Shown: positions 17,348-24,553 of the stretch, one piece after another
Layout: every line of letters begins with the position of its first letter
How positions within the stretch are numbered: the stretch's first letter is position 1
Assembly (NCBI GenBank): GCA_020355165.1
Contig: CP070661.1
Coordinates: forward strand, 1 to 64,000
Direction of reading: 5' to 3'
Source of the DNA: Burkholderiales bacterium
GTDB lineage: Bacteria; Pseudomonadota; Gammaproteobacteria; Burkholderiales; Burkholderiaceae_F
Length of the DNA: 64,000 nucleotides
Notes under the pieces: model-generated
The model's database searches: none
The model's input: the letters and a program-made list of their open reading frames with translations, nothing else
Told to the model about the DNA's origin: nothing
Made by a program: the position numbers and the translations under genes

Positions 17348-18769
17348 ATGAGCGACCCGGCTCCGATCCGCAACCCGCACCGGTTCAGTGACTCGATGTC
17401 ACTGGGCGATCAGCCAGCCTCCCCAGCATTCGGCAGCACGCCCGGGCGCGGCGCAGTTGTCGAAACGGCCGGTCGAGCGAGCATCGTCGGTCCGGCGGCC
17501 TTCTTCGAGCGCCTGCAGCAGGCCATGGCAACGCCAGCCTCGTCGTTGGCGCTGCTGGTCATCGACATCGACGGTTTTCACGCGATCAACCAGGCGCACG
17601 GTTTCGCCACCGGCGACCGCTTCCTCGAGATGGTCGGGCGGCGCCTGGCCAACCGGTTGCGCGGCGATGACCTGGTGACGCGGCTCGGCGGCGACGAATT
17701 CGCGGTGCTGCTGGCCGACGTGTTCGACTCGGCGAGCGCGGTGGCGGCGGCGCGCGACACGCTGCGTGCTCTCGATGATCCGTTCCAGCTCAACGATCGC
17801 CCGCACCAGGTGGCGGCGCATGTCGGCATGTCGCTGTGCCCGGCGCACGGCCGCGACGTGCGGTCGCTGCTGTATGCGTCGCGATCGGCGCTGCGCAGCG
17901 CCAAGGAGGCCGGCATCGACGTCGTCGTCGCCCAGCCCGGCGCGCACCGCGACTGGGCCTCGTCGTGGCTGCTGCCGGCGGTGGCCGACCGGCACGCCGT
18001 GGTCACCGGACGCGAGGTGCGCGACGGCCTGCTGCGCGGCGAGTTCAAGGTCCACTACCAGCCGATCCACAACTTCGGTACGGGCCGCGTGGAAACGCTC
18101 GAGGCGCTGGTGCGCTGGCGGCATCCGACGCGCGGCCTTCTCGCGCCTGCCAACTTCCTGCCGGCGGCGGAACGTGCCGGGCTGGCGCACGTGATCAGCG
18201 TGCGCGTGCTCGACTGCGCCTGCGACAGCCTGCGCCGCTGGCGTGCGCGCGGGCACCAGCAGCTGCGTGTCGCGGTCAATCTGTCGGCGCAGGACTTCCG
18301 GCGCGACGACTTCGCCGGCACGGTCGCCTCGACGCTCGAGCGCCATGCACTGCCGCCGTCTTCGCTCGAGCTGGAGCTGACCGAGCACGAGCAGCTGGAC
18401 GACGACAGCGCGGTGTTGCAGGCCGCCGAGCTCGCCCGCCACGGCGTCGCGCTGACGATCGACGACTTCGGCGTCAAGTACTCGTCGCTGCGCTACCTGC
18501 ACCGGCTGCCGGTGCGCGCGCTGAAGGTCGACCGCAGCTTCGTGCACGACGTCGGCCGCTCGGCGGCGAGCAACTCGATCGTCTCGGCGGTGATCGGCAT
18601 TGCCGGCAAGATGGGCCTGCGGCTGGTGGCCGAGGGAGTCGAGGAGGTCCGCCAGATGAACGAGCTGCGGCGCCTCGGCTGTCACATCATGCAGGGCTTC
18701 CTGTTCAGTCCGCCGGTGCCTGCCGACGCCATCGGCGGCTATCTCGACCGCACCGCTCCCGTCATGTGA
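17348..18769 (+). CDS. Soluble GGDEF-EAL c-di-GMP protein
   Basis: A 473-residue cytoplasmic protein with an N-terminal tail (1-60), GGDEF (about 65-215) and EAL (about 220-468), and no membrane segment or recognisable sensor. GGDEF (114-118) and the I-site RGDD (105-108) are intact. The substrate-binding Asn of AINQ and Asp of TGD are kept, although the usual Lys of FK is His. The EAL domain has EALVRW, NLSAQDF, ELTEHEQL, KVDRSF, VAEGVEE and MQGFLF. Loop 6 reads DDFGVKYSS instead of DDFGxGYSS, which may weaken phosphodiesterase activity. The ATG at 17348 is preferred; GTG 17333 and ATG 17396 are alternatives. Its last codons are duplicated downstream. Confidence 0.88.
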   Translation: MSDPAPIRNPHRFSDSMSLGDQPASPAFGSTPGRGAVVETAGRASIVGPAAFFERLQQAMATPASSLALLVIDIDGFHAINQAHGFATGDRFLEMVGRRLANRLRGDDLVTRLGGDEFAVLLADVFDSASAVAAARDTLRALDDPFQLNDRPHQVAAHVGMSLCPAHGRDVRSLLYASRSALRSAKEAGIDVVVAQPGAHRDWASSWLLPAVADRHAVVTGREVRDGLLRGEFKVHYQPIHNFGTGRVETLEALVRWRHPTRGLLAPANFLPAAERAGLAHVISVRVLDCACDSLRRWRARGHQQLRVAVNLSAQDFRRDDFAGTVASTLERHALPPSSLELELTEHEQLDDDSAVLQAAELARHGVALTIDDFGVKYSSLRYLHRLPVRALKVDRSFVHDVGRSAASNSIVSAVIGIAGKMGLRLVAEGVEEVRQMNELRRLGCHIMQGFLFSPPVPADAIGGYLDRTAPVM

Positions 18770-18890
18770 CGCGGCGCGCCGGGCAGGCGGGGCGTGACCC
18801 GGCGGCATCCCTCGTTTTCGACCGCACTGCTCCGATCATGTGGCGTCGCGCCGGGCATTGCGCGGCGCACCGTCGGGACATCCCTCGTTC
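18744..18890. repeat. Decayed ~74-bp tandem duplication at the 3' end of the GGDEF-EAL gene
   Basis: Unit 1 (about 18744-18817) covers the last codons and stop of the GGDEF-EAL gene plus downstream sequence. Unit 2 (about 18818-18890) repeats it. The first 40 bp are nearly identical, apart from scattered substitutions and a 2-bp deletion, and the last 11 bp (CATCCCTCGTT) are identical. Unit 2 still spells DRTAPIM in frame, but the TGA is TGG. This is a local duplication, not a mobile element. Confidence 0.7.
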
Positions 18891-18996
18891 TTGCATCGGT
18901 ACTTCGTGATCGGCGCAGGCGGCACGACAATGACCGTCGGTGGCCGCCGGAGGGGTGGCCGATCACCGTCCCCGGCAACAGCGGAGGAAGACAGCG

Positions 18997-20190
18997 ATGG
19001 CGCGCACCGCACAGCGCACGGTCAAGCCGGCCGCCCGCGCAGGAAAGTCGACGGCGAAGAAAGTCGGACGGCGCGTCGTGCTCCTCGTCGCCACGCGCAA
19101 GGGCGCGTGGCTGCTGCACGGCGATGGCGCGCGCCGCGCGTGGCGCATCGACGGCCCGCATTTCCTCGGCCACGTGATCCATCACCTGGTACTCGATCCG
19201 CGCGACGGCCGCACGCTGCTCGCTGCGGCCAGGACCGGCCATCTCGGCCCGACGGTGTTCCGCTCGACCGATCGGGGCCGCAGCTGGAAGGAGGCGGCCC
19301 GGCCGCCGGCGTTCGCCAAGCGGGCCGACGGCAGCGGCCGCGCGGTCGACCACACCTTCTGGCTGACGCCGTCGACGGCCGCCGAGCCGAACGTCTGGTA
19401 CGCCGGCACTTCGCCGCAGGGGCTGTTCCGCTCGGCCGACGGTGGCGTGACCTGGTCGCCGTTCTCCCATGTCAACGACGACCCGCAGTACCTGAAGTGG
19501 TTCGGCACGGTGCAGGACGGCACGCCCGATGGGCCGAAGCTGCACTCGATCATCGTCGACCCGCGCGACCCGAAGCACCTGTACTTCGGCATGTCCGGCG
19601 GCGGCGTGCACGAGTCGACCGACGGCGGCACCACCTTCCGCACCCTGATCGACGGTCTCGACGTGGTCGAGGGCTTCCCCCGTGACGACCCCACGGTGCA
19701 CGACCCGCACTGCATCCGCATCTGCCCGAGCCACCCCGACCGCCTTTACCAGCAGAACCACTGCGGCATCTACCGCATCGACCGGCCGTCGAACACCTGG
19801 GTTCGCATCGGCAGCAGGATGCCGAAGAGGGTCGGCGACATCGGCTTCAACATGGTCGTGCATCCGCGCGATGCGGACACCGCCTGGGTGCTGCCGATGG
19901 ACGGCCGCAGCGTCTGGCCGCGCACCAGCCCCGACGGCAAGCCGGCCGTCTATGGCACGCGCAACGGCGGCCGCAGCTGGCAGCGGCTCGACGCCGGACT
20001 GCCGCGCGAGCAGGCGTGGTGGACGGTCAAGCGGCAGGCGATGTGCGCCGATGGCGGCGAGCCGGTCGGCCTGTACTTCGGCACCACCGGTGGCGAGTTG
20101 TGGGCGAGCCGCGACGAAGGCGGCCGGTGGTCGTGCATCGCGCGTGGCCTGCCGGAGATCTACGCGGTCGAGGCGGGCGAGCTGCGCTAG
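18997..20190 (+). CDS. BNR/Asp-box beta-propeller protein (sialidase-like fold)
   Basis: A 397-residue predicted beta-propeller. Five Asp-box turns are visible (STDRGRSW, SADGGVTW, STDGGTTF, TRNGGRSW, SRDEGGRW), typical of BNR-repeat or YCF48-like proteins. The sialidase catalytic Arg triad and nucleophile Tyr are not recognisable, so hydrolase function is unproven. The N-terminal 25 residues are Lys/Arg/Ala-rich and lack a hydrophobic signal core, so the protein is probably cytoplasmic. The start at 18997 is set by GGAGGA (18983-18988). A MoaD/ThiS-like gene follows after 15 bp, certainly in the same transcript. Confidence 0.85.
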   Translation: MARTAQRTVKPAARAGKSTAKKVGRRVVLLVATRKGAWLLHGDGARRAWRIDGPHFLGHVIHHLVLDPRDGRTLLAAARTGHLGPTVFRSTDRGRSWKEAARPPAFAKRADGSGRAVDHTFWLTPSTAAEPNVWYAGTSPQGLFRSADGGVTWSPFSHVNDDPQYLKWFGTVQDGTPDGPKLHSIIVDPRDPKHLYFGMSGGGVHESTDGGTTFRTLIDGLDVVEGFPRDDPTVHDPHCIRICPSHPDRLYQQNHCGIYRIDRPSNTWVRIGSRMPKRVGDIGFNMVVHPRDADTAWVLPMDGRSVWPRTSPDGKPAVYGTRNGGRSWQRLDAGLPREQAWWTVKRQAMCADGGEPVGLYFGTTGGELWASRDEGGRWSCIARGLPEIYAVEAGELR

Positions 20191-20205
20191 GGGCGGGCAG
20201 CGGCG

Positions 20206-20466
20206 ATGAAGGTGCTGATTCCCAGCCCCCTTCGTTCGTACACCGGCGAACGTCGCTGGGTCGAGGCCACCGGCGCGACGATCGGCGAGGTGCTCGCCGA
20301 CCTAGAGCGGCAGTTTCCGGGCATCCGCTTCCGCATGATCGACGAGCAGGAGCGGATGCGCCGGCACATCCGCTTCTTCGTCAACGGCGGGCAGACCTTC
20401 GACCTGGCGCAGCCGCTGCGACCGGCGGACGAGCTGTGCATCGTGCAGGCGCTGAGCGGCGGCTGA
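20206..20466 (+). CDS. MoaD/ThiS-like ubiquitin-fold sulfur-carrier protein
   Basis: An 86-residue beta-grasp protein ending in the diglycine ALSGG, the tail that MoaD, ThiS and similar carriers need for adenylation and thiocarboxylation. The strands and helix fit MoaD: MKVLIPSPLRSYTGER, the helix TIGEVLADLERQFPGIRF, then RFFVNGG and PADELCIVQALSGG. No E1-like enzyme (MoeB/ThiF), moaE or thiG lies nearby. The partner gene is the BNR propeller 15 bp upstream. I recall this propeller-MoaD arrangement from other proteobacterial genomes but know of no assigned function. Confidence 0.9.
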   Translation: MKVLIPSPLRSYTGERRWVEATGATIGEVLADLERQFPGIRFRMIDEQERMRRHIRFFVNGGQTFDLAQPLRPADELCIVQALSGG

Positions 20467-20475
20467 GCGGCGCAA

Positions 20476-20519
20476 CCGAGCTGCGCCGGCAGGCCGCATG
20501 AACCGCGCGGCCAGCTCGG
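20476..20519. terminator. Large imperfect inverted repeat between convergent genes
   Basis: CCGAGCT (20476-20482) pairs with AGCTCGG (20513-20519) and, inside it, GGCCGC (20492-20497) pairs with GCGGCC (20507-20512), leaving a 9-nt bulge on one side. It occupies the 65-bp gap between the moaD-like gene and the cupin gene. It is probably a shared terminator, but no T-tract is present. Confidence 0.4.
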
Positions 20520-20531
20520 CTGGTGCCTGCC

Positions 20532-20846
20532 TCAGTCGTCCCCGCTCGCCTCCGGCGCGACCGGGACGCCGTGCCGGCGCGCCGCCCAATAGGTCGCTCC
20601 TTCGACGCCATACTGCTCGGCGTGCGGCACGTCGCGCTCGAGCTCGAAGGTGTCGCCCGGGCGGAGGTGGCGCGTGTCGTCGCCGACGGTCAGCCACATC
20701 TCGCCGCGCACCACCAGTGCGCTGACCGCGAACGGGTGCGTGTGCGTCTCGAGCACCACCCTCGGATCCCAGTGCCGCTCGGTCACCTCGTCGAAGCCCT
20801 GCGCCCGTGCCTGGGCCTCGAATTCCTTGAAGCTCGCTGAGTTCAT
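20532..20846 (-). CDS. Small cupin domain protein
   Basis: A 104-residue single-domain cupin. Motif 1 is visible as THTHPFAVSALVVRGEMWL (His35, His37, Glu49) and motif 2 as PGDTFELERDVPHAEQYG (the His of VPHAE), a complete 3-His/1-Glu metal site. Such stand-alone cupins may be isomerases, dioxygenases or binding proteins, and no specific substrate is suggested by the context. The ATG at 20846 has GGAG upstream. The gene is divergent from the esterase gene, 90 bp away, and convergent with the propeller-MoaD pair. Confidence 0.88.
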   Translation of the reverse strand: MNSASFKEFEAQARAQGFDEVTERHWDPRVVLETHTHPFAVSALVVRGEMWLTVGDDTRHLRPGDTFELERDVPHAEQYGVEGATYWAARRHGVPVAPEASGDD

Positions 20847-20936
20847 CGAGATCTCCGCCGCGCTGCCGCTGCCGCACCAAGCGCCCCGGCGGGTGTCGCC
20901 GGTCGGCGCCAACGGGCCGCATGCTAGCTTGCCCGG

Positions 20937-21929
20937 ATGTGGCGTTGGATCGGCGATCGCCTGCTCGGGCTGCGCACCTGGCTCGCGGTCCGGCTCGGCC
21001 TGTGGCAAGGCCGGTGGCAGCGAGGGAAGGTCCGCGTGGCCGGCGCGCACTGGCTGCCCGGCCCGTTTGCGCCGCGCTCGTGGCGCTTCGCGCTCTACGC
21101 GCCGGCGGGACTGGCGGACGACGAGGCGGCGCCGCTGCTGATCGTGCTGCACGGCTGCCGGCAGCAGGCGCTCGGCTTTGCCTTCGCCGCCGGGCTGACG
21201 CAGCTCGCCGACCGCGCCCGGCTGCGGCTGCTTTGCCCGCAGCAGCGGCGGCTGGCCAACCCCTACCGCTGCTGGAACTGGTTCGCGCCGCAGGCGCAGC
21301 GCGGCGAGGGCGAACTGCGGGTCATCCGGGCGATGCTCGAGGCGGTCGAGCAGCGCGTGCGCGTGCAGGGCGGCGCGGTGGCGGCGCTCGGCATCTCGGC
21401 CGGCGGCGGGCTGGCCGCGCTGCTTGCCTTCCATCTGCCCGGCCGCATCCGCGCGGCAGCGGTGATTGCGGCGCCGCCGCTGCTCGGCCCGTTCAACATG
21501 CAGGACCCGCGCGACGTGATCAAGCGCGGGCTGCTGCTGCCGCCGGCCACCGCCCTCGGCAGGCAGGCCGGTGCCTGCGCGCGGCTCGCCATCGTTCACG
21601 GCGCCGACGACGCGGTCGTCAGCCCCCGCTGCGCCGGGCAGCTGCAGGAGCAGGCGCTCGAATCGCTGCGCCGCGGGCAATTCGAAGTCGGGCGCGGCGA
21701 GACGGTGGCCAGCGGCGCGGTCACGGTGACCGACTTTCTCAGCGGGACGTCGCTGCACGTCCGCCGCATCGAGGTCGCCGGCCTTGGCCACCAGTGGAGC
21801 GGCGGCCCCGGCGGGCACCCGTACTGCGCGCGCGGCGGGGCGCCGCTCACCGATCTATGCGCGCAGTTCCTGCACGAGGCCGGCGTGCTCGGCCAGCCGG
21901 CTGCGCCGTCCGAGCCTCACAGCGGGTAG
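20937..21929 (+). CDS. PHB depolymerase-like esterase (alpha/beta hydrolase)
   Basis: A 330-residue alpha/beta hydrolase of the LpqC/PHB-depolymerase type. The oxyanion-hole motif is LHGCRQ (residues 71-76). The nucleophile is Ser154 in GISAGGG, the acid Asp225 in HGADDAVV, and the base His285 in GLGHQWSGG. The N-terminus has a mildly hydrophobic stretch (LLGLRTWLAVRLGLW) but no clear signal peptidase site, so export is uncertain. It could be a medium-chain polyhydroxyalkanoate or feruloyl-type esterase. Its last 13 bp overlap the 3' end of otnC, which is convergent. Confidence 0.85.
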   Translation: MWRWIGDRLLGLRTWLAVRLGLWQGRWQRGKVRVAGAHWLPGPFAPRSWRFALYAPAGLADDEAAPLLIVLHGCRQQALGFAFAAGLTQLADRARLRLLCPQQRRLANPYRCWNWFAPQAQRGEGELRVIRAMLEAVEQRVRVQGGAVAALGISAGGGLAALLAFHLPGRIRAAAVIAAPPLLGPFNMQDPRDVIKRGLLLPPATALGRQAGACARLAIVHGADDAVVSPRCAGQLQEQALESLRRGQFEVGRGETVASGAVTVTDFLSGTSLHVRRIEVAGLGHQWSGGPGGHPYCARGGAPLTDLCAQFLHEAGVLGQPAAPSEPHSG

Positions 21930-22549
21930 CGGCGGCGCAGCTCGGCGACCTGCTCGCCGTCCAGCGGACGCAGCCGCTCGTGCCGCAGCAGCAGGTACAG
22001 GCGCGCGGTTGCCTCCAGTTCCTCGATCGCGTCGGCGGCGGCGGCGAGCGAGGTGCCGGCGACCACCGGCCCGTGGTTGGCAAGCAGCAGGGCGTGATGC
22101 CGGCCGGCATGGCTGCGCACCGCCTCGGCGAGCCTGGCGTCGCCCGGCGCGAAGTACGGCAGCAGCGGCAGCCTGCCGACCCGCATCACGTAATACGCCG
22201 TCAGCGGCGGCAGCGCGTCGCTGGCATCGACGTCGGCGAGGACCGACACCGCCACCGAGTGCACCGAGTGCAGGTGCACGACGGCGGCAAAGCGCGGCTG
22301 CTCGCCGTACATGGCGCGATGAAGGAACGCCTCCTTGGTCGGCGCGTCGCCGCCGACGTGCCGGCCCGCGGCATCGAGCTTCGACAGTCGCGCCGGGTCG
22401 AGATCGCCGAAGCTCGACCCGGTCGGCGTCATCAGCCAGCCGTCGTCGACCCGCACGCTGATGTTGCCGGTCGAGCCGTGCGTCAATCCGCGCTCGAACA
22501 TCGAGCGGGCGATGCGCACCACCGATTCACGCGCGGCCGATTCGCTCAT
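21917..22549 (-). CDS. otnC: 3-oxo-tetronate 4-phosphate decarboxylase (class II aldolase family)
   Basis: A 210-residue class II aldolase/adducin protein. The zinc ligands are His92 and His94 (HLHS) and His159 (LANHG), with Glu73 in the catalytic position (PTKEAFLH). The N-terminal GLTHGSTGNISVRVDDGWLMTPTGSSFGDL is characteristic of OtnC. In the four-carbon acid-sugar pathway OtnC decarboxylates 3-oxo-tetronate 4-phosphate to dihydroxyacetone phosphate and CO2. It lies 19 bp after otnK in the same operon, which supports the specific name. The 3' end overlaps the convergent esterase gene by 13 bp. Confidence 0.88.
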   Translation of the reverse strand: MSESAARESVVRIARSMFERGLTHGSTGNISVRVDDGWLMTPTGSSFGDLDPARLSKLDAAGRHVGGDAPTKEAFLHRAMYGEQPRFAAVVHLHSVHSVAVSVLADVDASDALPPLTAYYVMRVGRLPLLPYFAPGDARLAEAVRSHAGRHHALLLANHGPVVAGTSLAAAADAIEELEATARLYLLLRHERLRPLDGEQVAELRRRYPL

Positions 22550-22568
22550 CTTCGCACCGCGGTCATGT

Positions 22569-23822
22569 TCACGGCGCGAGCTCGAATGCGCGGGTGAAGA
22601 AGTCCGGACCGCCGAAGTTGCCGGACTTCAGCGCCAGCGCGTAGGGCTTGCCGTCGGCGGCCCGTGTCCACGGCACGCCCGGCGCGATCTCCGGGCCGAT
22701 GGCCAGCGCCCGTACGCCGAGCGCCTCGACCACCGCGCCGGAGGTCTCGCCGCCGGCGACCACGAATCGTCGCGCACCGGCCGCTGCCAGGCCGACGGCG
22801 ATGGTCCGCAACGCGTCCTCGACCACCTGCGCGGCCTGTTCGCGGCCGAGCGCCGCCTGCGCCGCCGCGACCTGCTCCGGCGGGGCCGAGGCATAGATCA
22901 GCAGCGGCCGCTCGCCCAGGCGCGCCCTGGCCCAGTCGAGCGCGGCGGCCGCCGCGCCGCGATCGCGGTGCAGGGCGACCGGATCGAGCCGCAGTCGCGG
23001 CAACGCGTCCTTGACCCTCTCGATCTGTGCCAGCGTCGCCGCCGAGCAGCTGCCGGCAAGGATCACGCCCGGCCCGCTTGGCCAGCCGGTCGCCGCGGCG
23101 CCGGCGGCCGTCGCCCGCGTGCGCAGCGCGGCGGCCATTCCGGCCGCCAGCCCGGAGCCGCCAGTGGCCAGCCACTGCGGCGCCAGCACGGCGCCGAGAA
23201 GCTCGAGCTGCGCGTCGTCGATCGCGTCGGCGATGACGTGCCGGCAGCCGTCTGCGGCGAGCGATTCGAGCTGCGCCGCCACGGCCGCCGGCCCGCGGGC
23301 GGTCACCGCATGCGGCAGCAGGCCGACGCGGCGCGGCGTCTGCGCGGCGAGCACGCGGACCAGGTTGCTGTCGGTCATCGGCGTCAGCGGGTGGGTGCGC
23401 ATGCCGGTGTCCGACAGCAGCGACTCACCGACGAAGAGGTGGCCCTGGTAGACGGTGCGGGCATTGCGCGGGTACGCCGGCGTGACGACATTGAGCCTCG
23501 CGCCCAGCGCCTCGCACAGTGCATCGGCCACCGGGCCGATGTTGCCCGCCGGCGTCGAGTCGAAGGTCGAGCAGACCTTGAAATAGAACCGCTGCGCGCC
23601 CTGCGACCGCAGCCAGGCCAGTGCGGCGAGCGACTGGGCCACCGCGCTGGCCGCTTCGATGGTGCGCGACTTCAGCGCCACCACGACTGCGTCGGCAGGA
23701 TCGATCCGCAGGCCGGTTTCCGGCACTCCGTTGACCTGCACCGCGGTGAGCCCCGCGTTGGCGATGGTGCCGGCCAGGTCGGTGGCACCGGTGAAATCGT
23801 CGGCGATGCAGCCAAGCAGCAT
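22569..23822 (-). CDS. otnK: 3-oxo-tetronate kinase
   Basis: A 417-residue four-carbon acid-sugar kinase (DUF1537 family). It begins MLLGCIADDFTGATDLA, the signature of OtnK, with FKVCSTFDSTPAGNIGP and VTPAYPRNARTVYQGHLFVG in the N-terminal domain. The nucleotide-binding C-terminal domain has RRFVVAGGETSGAVVEALG and LALKSGNFGGPDFF. It phosphorylates 3-oxo-tetronate for OtnC. Three ATGs are in frame (23849, 23828, 23822); the last is chosen because AGGAG lies 6 bases upstream and it gives the usual N-terminus. The dehydrogenase (LtnD) and isomerase (OtnI) that normally complete the route are not in the window. Confidence 0.9.
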   Translation of the reverse strand: MLLGCIADDFTGATDLAGTIANAGLTAVQVNGVPETGLRIDPADAVVVALKSRTIEAASAVAQSLAALAWLRSQGAQRFYFKVCSTFDSTPAGNIGPVADALCEALGARLNVVTPAYPRNARTVYQGHLFVGESLLSDTGMRTHPLTPMTDSNLVRVLAAQTPRRVGLLPHAVTARGPAAVAAQLESLAADGCRHVIADAIDDAQLELLGAVLAPQWLATGGSGLAAGMAAALRTRATAAGAAATGWPSGPGVILAGSCSAATLAQIERVKDALPRLRLDPVALHRDRGAAAAALDWARARLGERPLLIYASAPPEQVAAAQAALGREQAAQVVEDALRTIAVGLAAAGARRFVVAGGETSGAVVEALGVRALAIGPEIAPGVPWTRAADGKPYALALKSGNFGGPDFFTRAFELAP

Positions 23823-23891
23823 CGGCATCTCCTGCTCCGTTCGTGTCATCGGGAGGATAGTCCGACCGCGGCACCGCCAGCCGCGGCGGCG

Positions 23892-24515
23892 TCATCGCGC
23901 CGGCTGGTACAGCAGCAGCTCGAGCACCAGTTGCCGCGCCGCCTTGCCGTCGGGCCCGGTGACCGTCTGCTCGTAGAACACGAACAGATTGGCGCGCCGG
24001 GCGTAGAACAGCGTTTCCTCGTTACGCCAGCCGAGCTGCGACTGGCCGTCGTCGCTGGCCACGGTCGACTCGAACCTGACCGGCAGCACCTCGAAGCTGC
24101 CGCCGGGCACGGCCAGCAGCGCCGCCGGCAGCACGCTCGCCCGGTAGGTGTGCACGTTGCGCGTACCGGTGGCGCGGTTCTCGGCCGTTGCCTGGCCATG
24201 CCAGGCGCGCCCGACGGAAAGCGGGAAGCGGAACTGCGGATAGTGCGGCGTCCAGCGCCAGCGGTTGTCCGGGTCGGCCGGGTCGCCGGCAACGGCCGCT
24301 GCCGGCCGCGACAGCAGGTTCCACTCGCGCGTGTACTCGGCCCGGCCGGCGGCGAACGCCGGGTCGGTCGAGGCGAGCTCGCAGACGATGCGCTGCTTGT
24401 CGACACCGAGCACTCGGCGCGTCTCCTCGAAGCGGGCCTGGCGCAGGCGGTCGTGCCTGGCGAAGCGCCAGGCGTCGCCCGCATTCACCAGCGGTCGCTC
24501 GGCGCTCTCTGTCAA
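23892..24515 (-). CDS. Uncharacterised protein downstream of amrS
   Basis: About 207 residues of unknown function. It has no signal peptide and no membrane segment. The second half is beta-rich and suggests a barrel or lipocalin-like lid: HYPQFRFPLSVGRAWHG, HTYRASVLPAALLAVPGG, FEVLPVRFESTV, and NEETLFYARRANLFVFYEQT. No ATG lies at the right place. A TTG at 24515 is preferred because GGAG is 6 bases upstream; a GTG at 24488 is the alternative. It follows amrS by 38 bp on the same strand, so it is probably the last gene of the amrBA-amrS transcript. Confidence 0.65.
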   Translation of the reverse strand: MTESAERPLVNAGDAWRFARHDRLRQARFEETRRVLGVDKQRIVCELASTDPAFAAGRAEYTREWNLLSRPAAAVAGDPADPDNRWRWTPHYPQFRFPLSVGRAWHGQATAENRATGTRNVHTYRASVLPAALLAVPGGSFEVLPVRFESTVASDDGQSQLGWRNEETLFYARRANLFVFYEQTVTGPDGKAARQLVLELLLYQPAR

Positions 24516-24553
24516 GGCTTGCTCCGGCGACCGGTCCGCGCTGCCGCCGGCGC

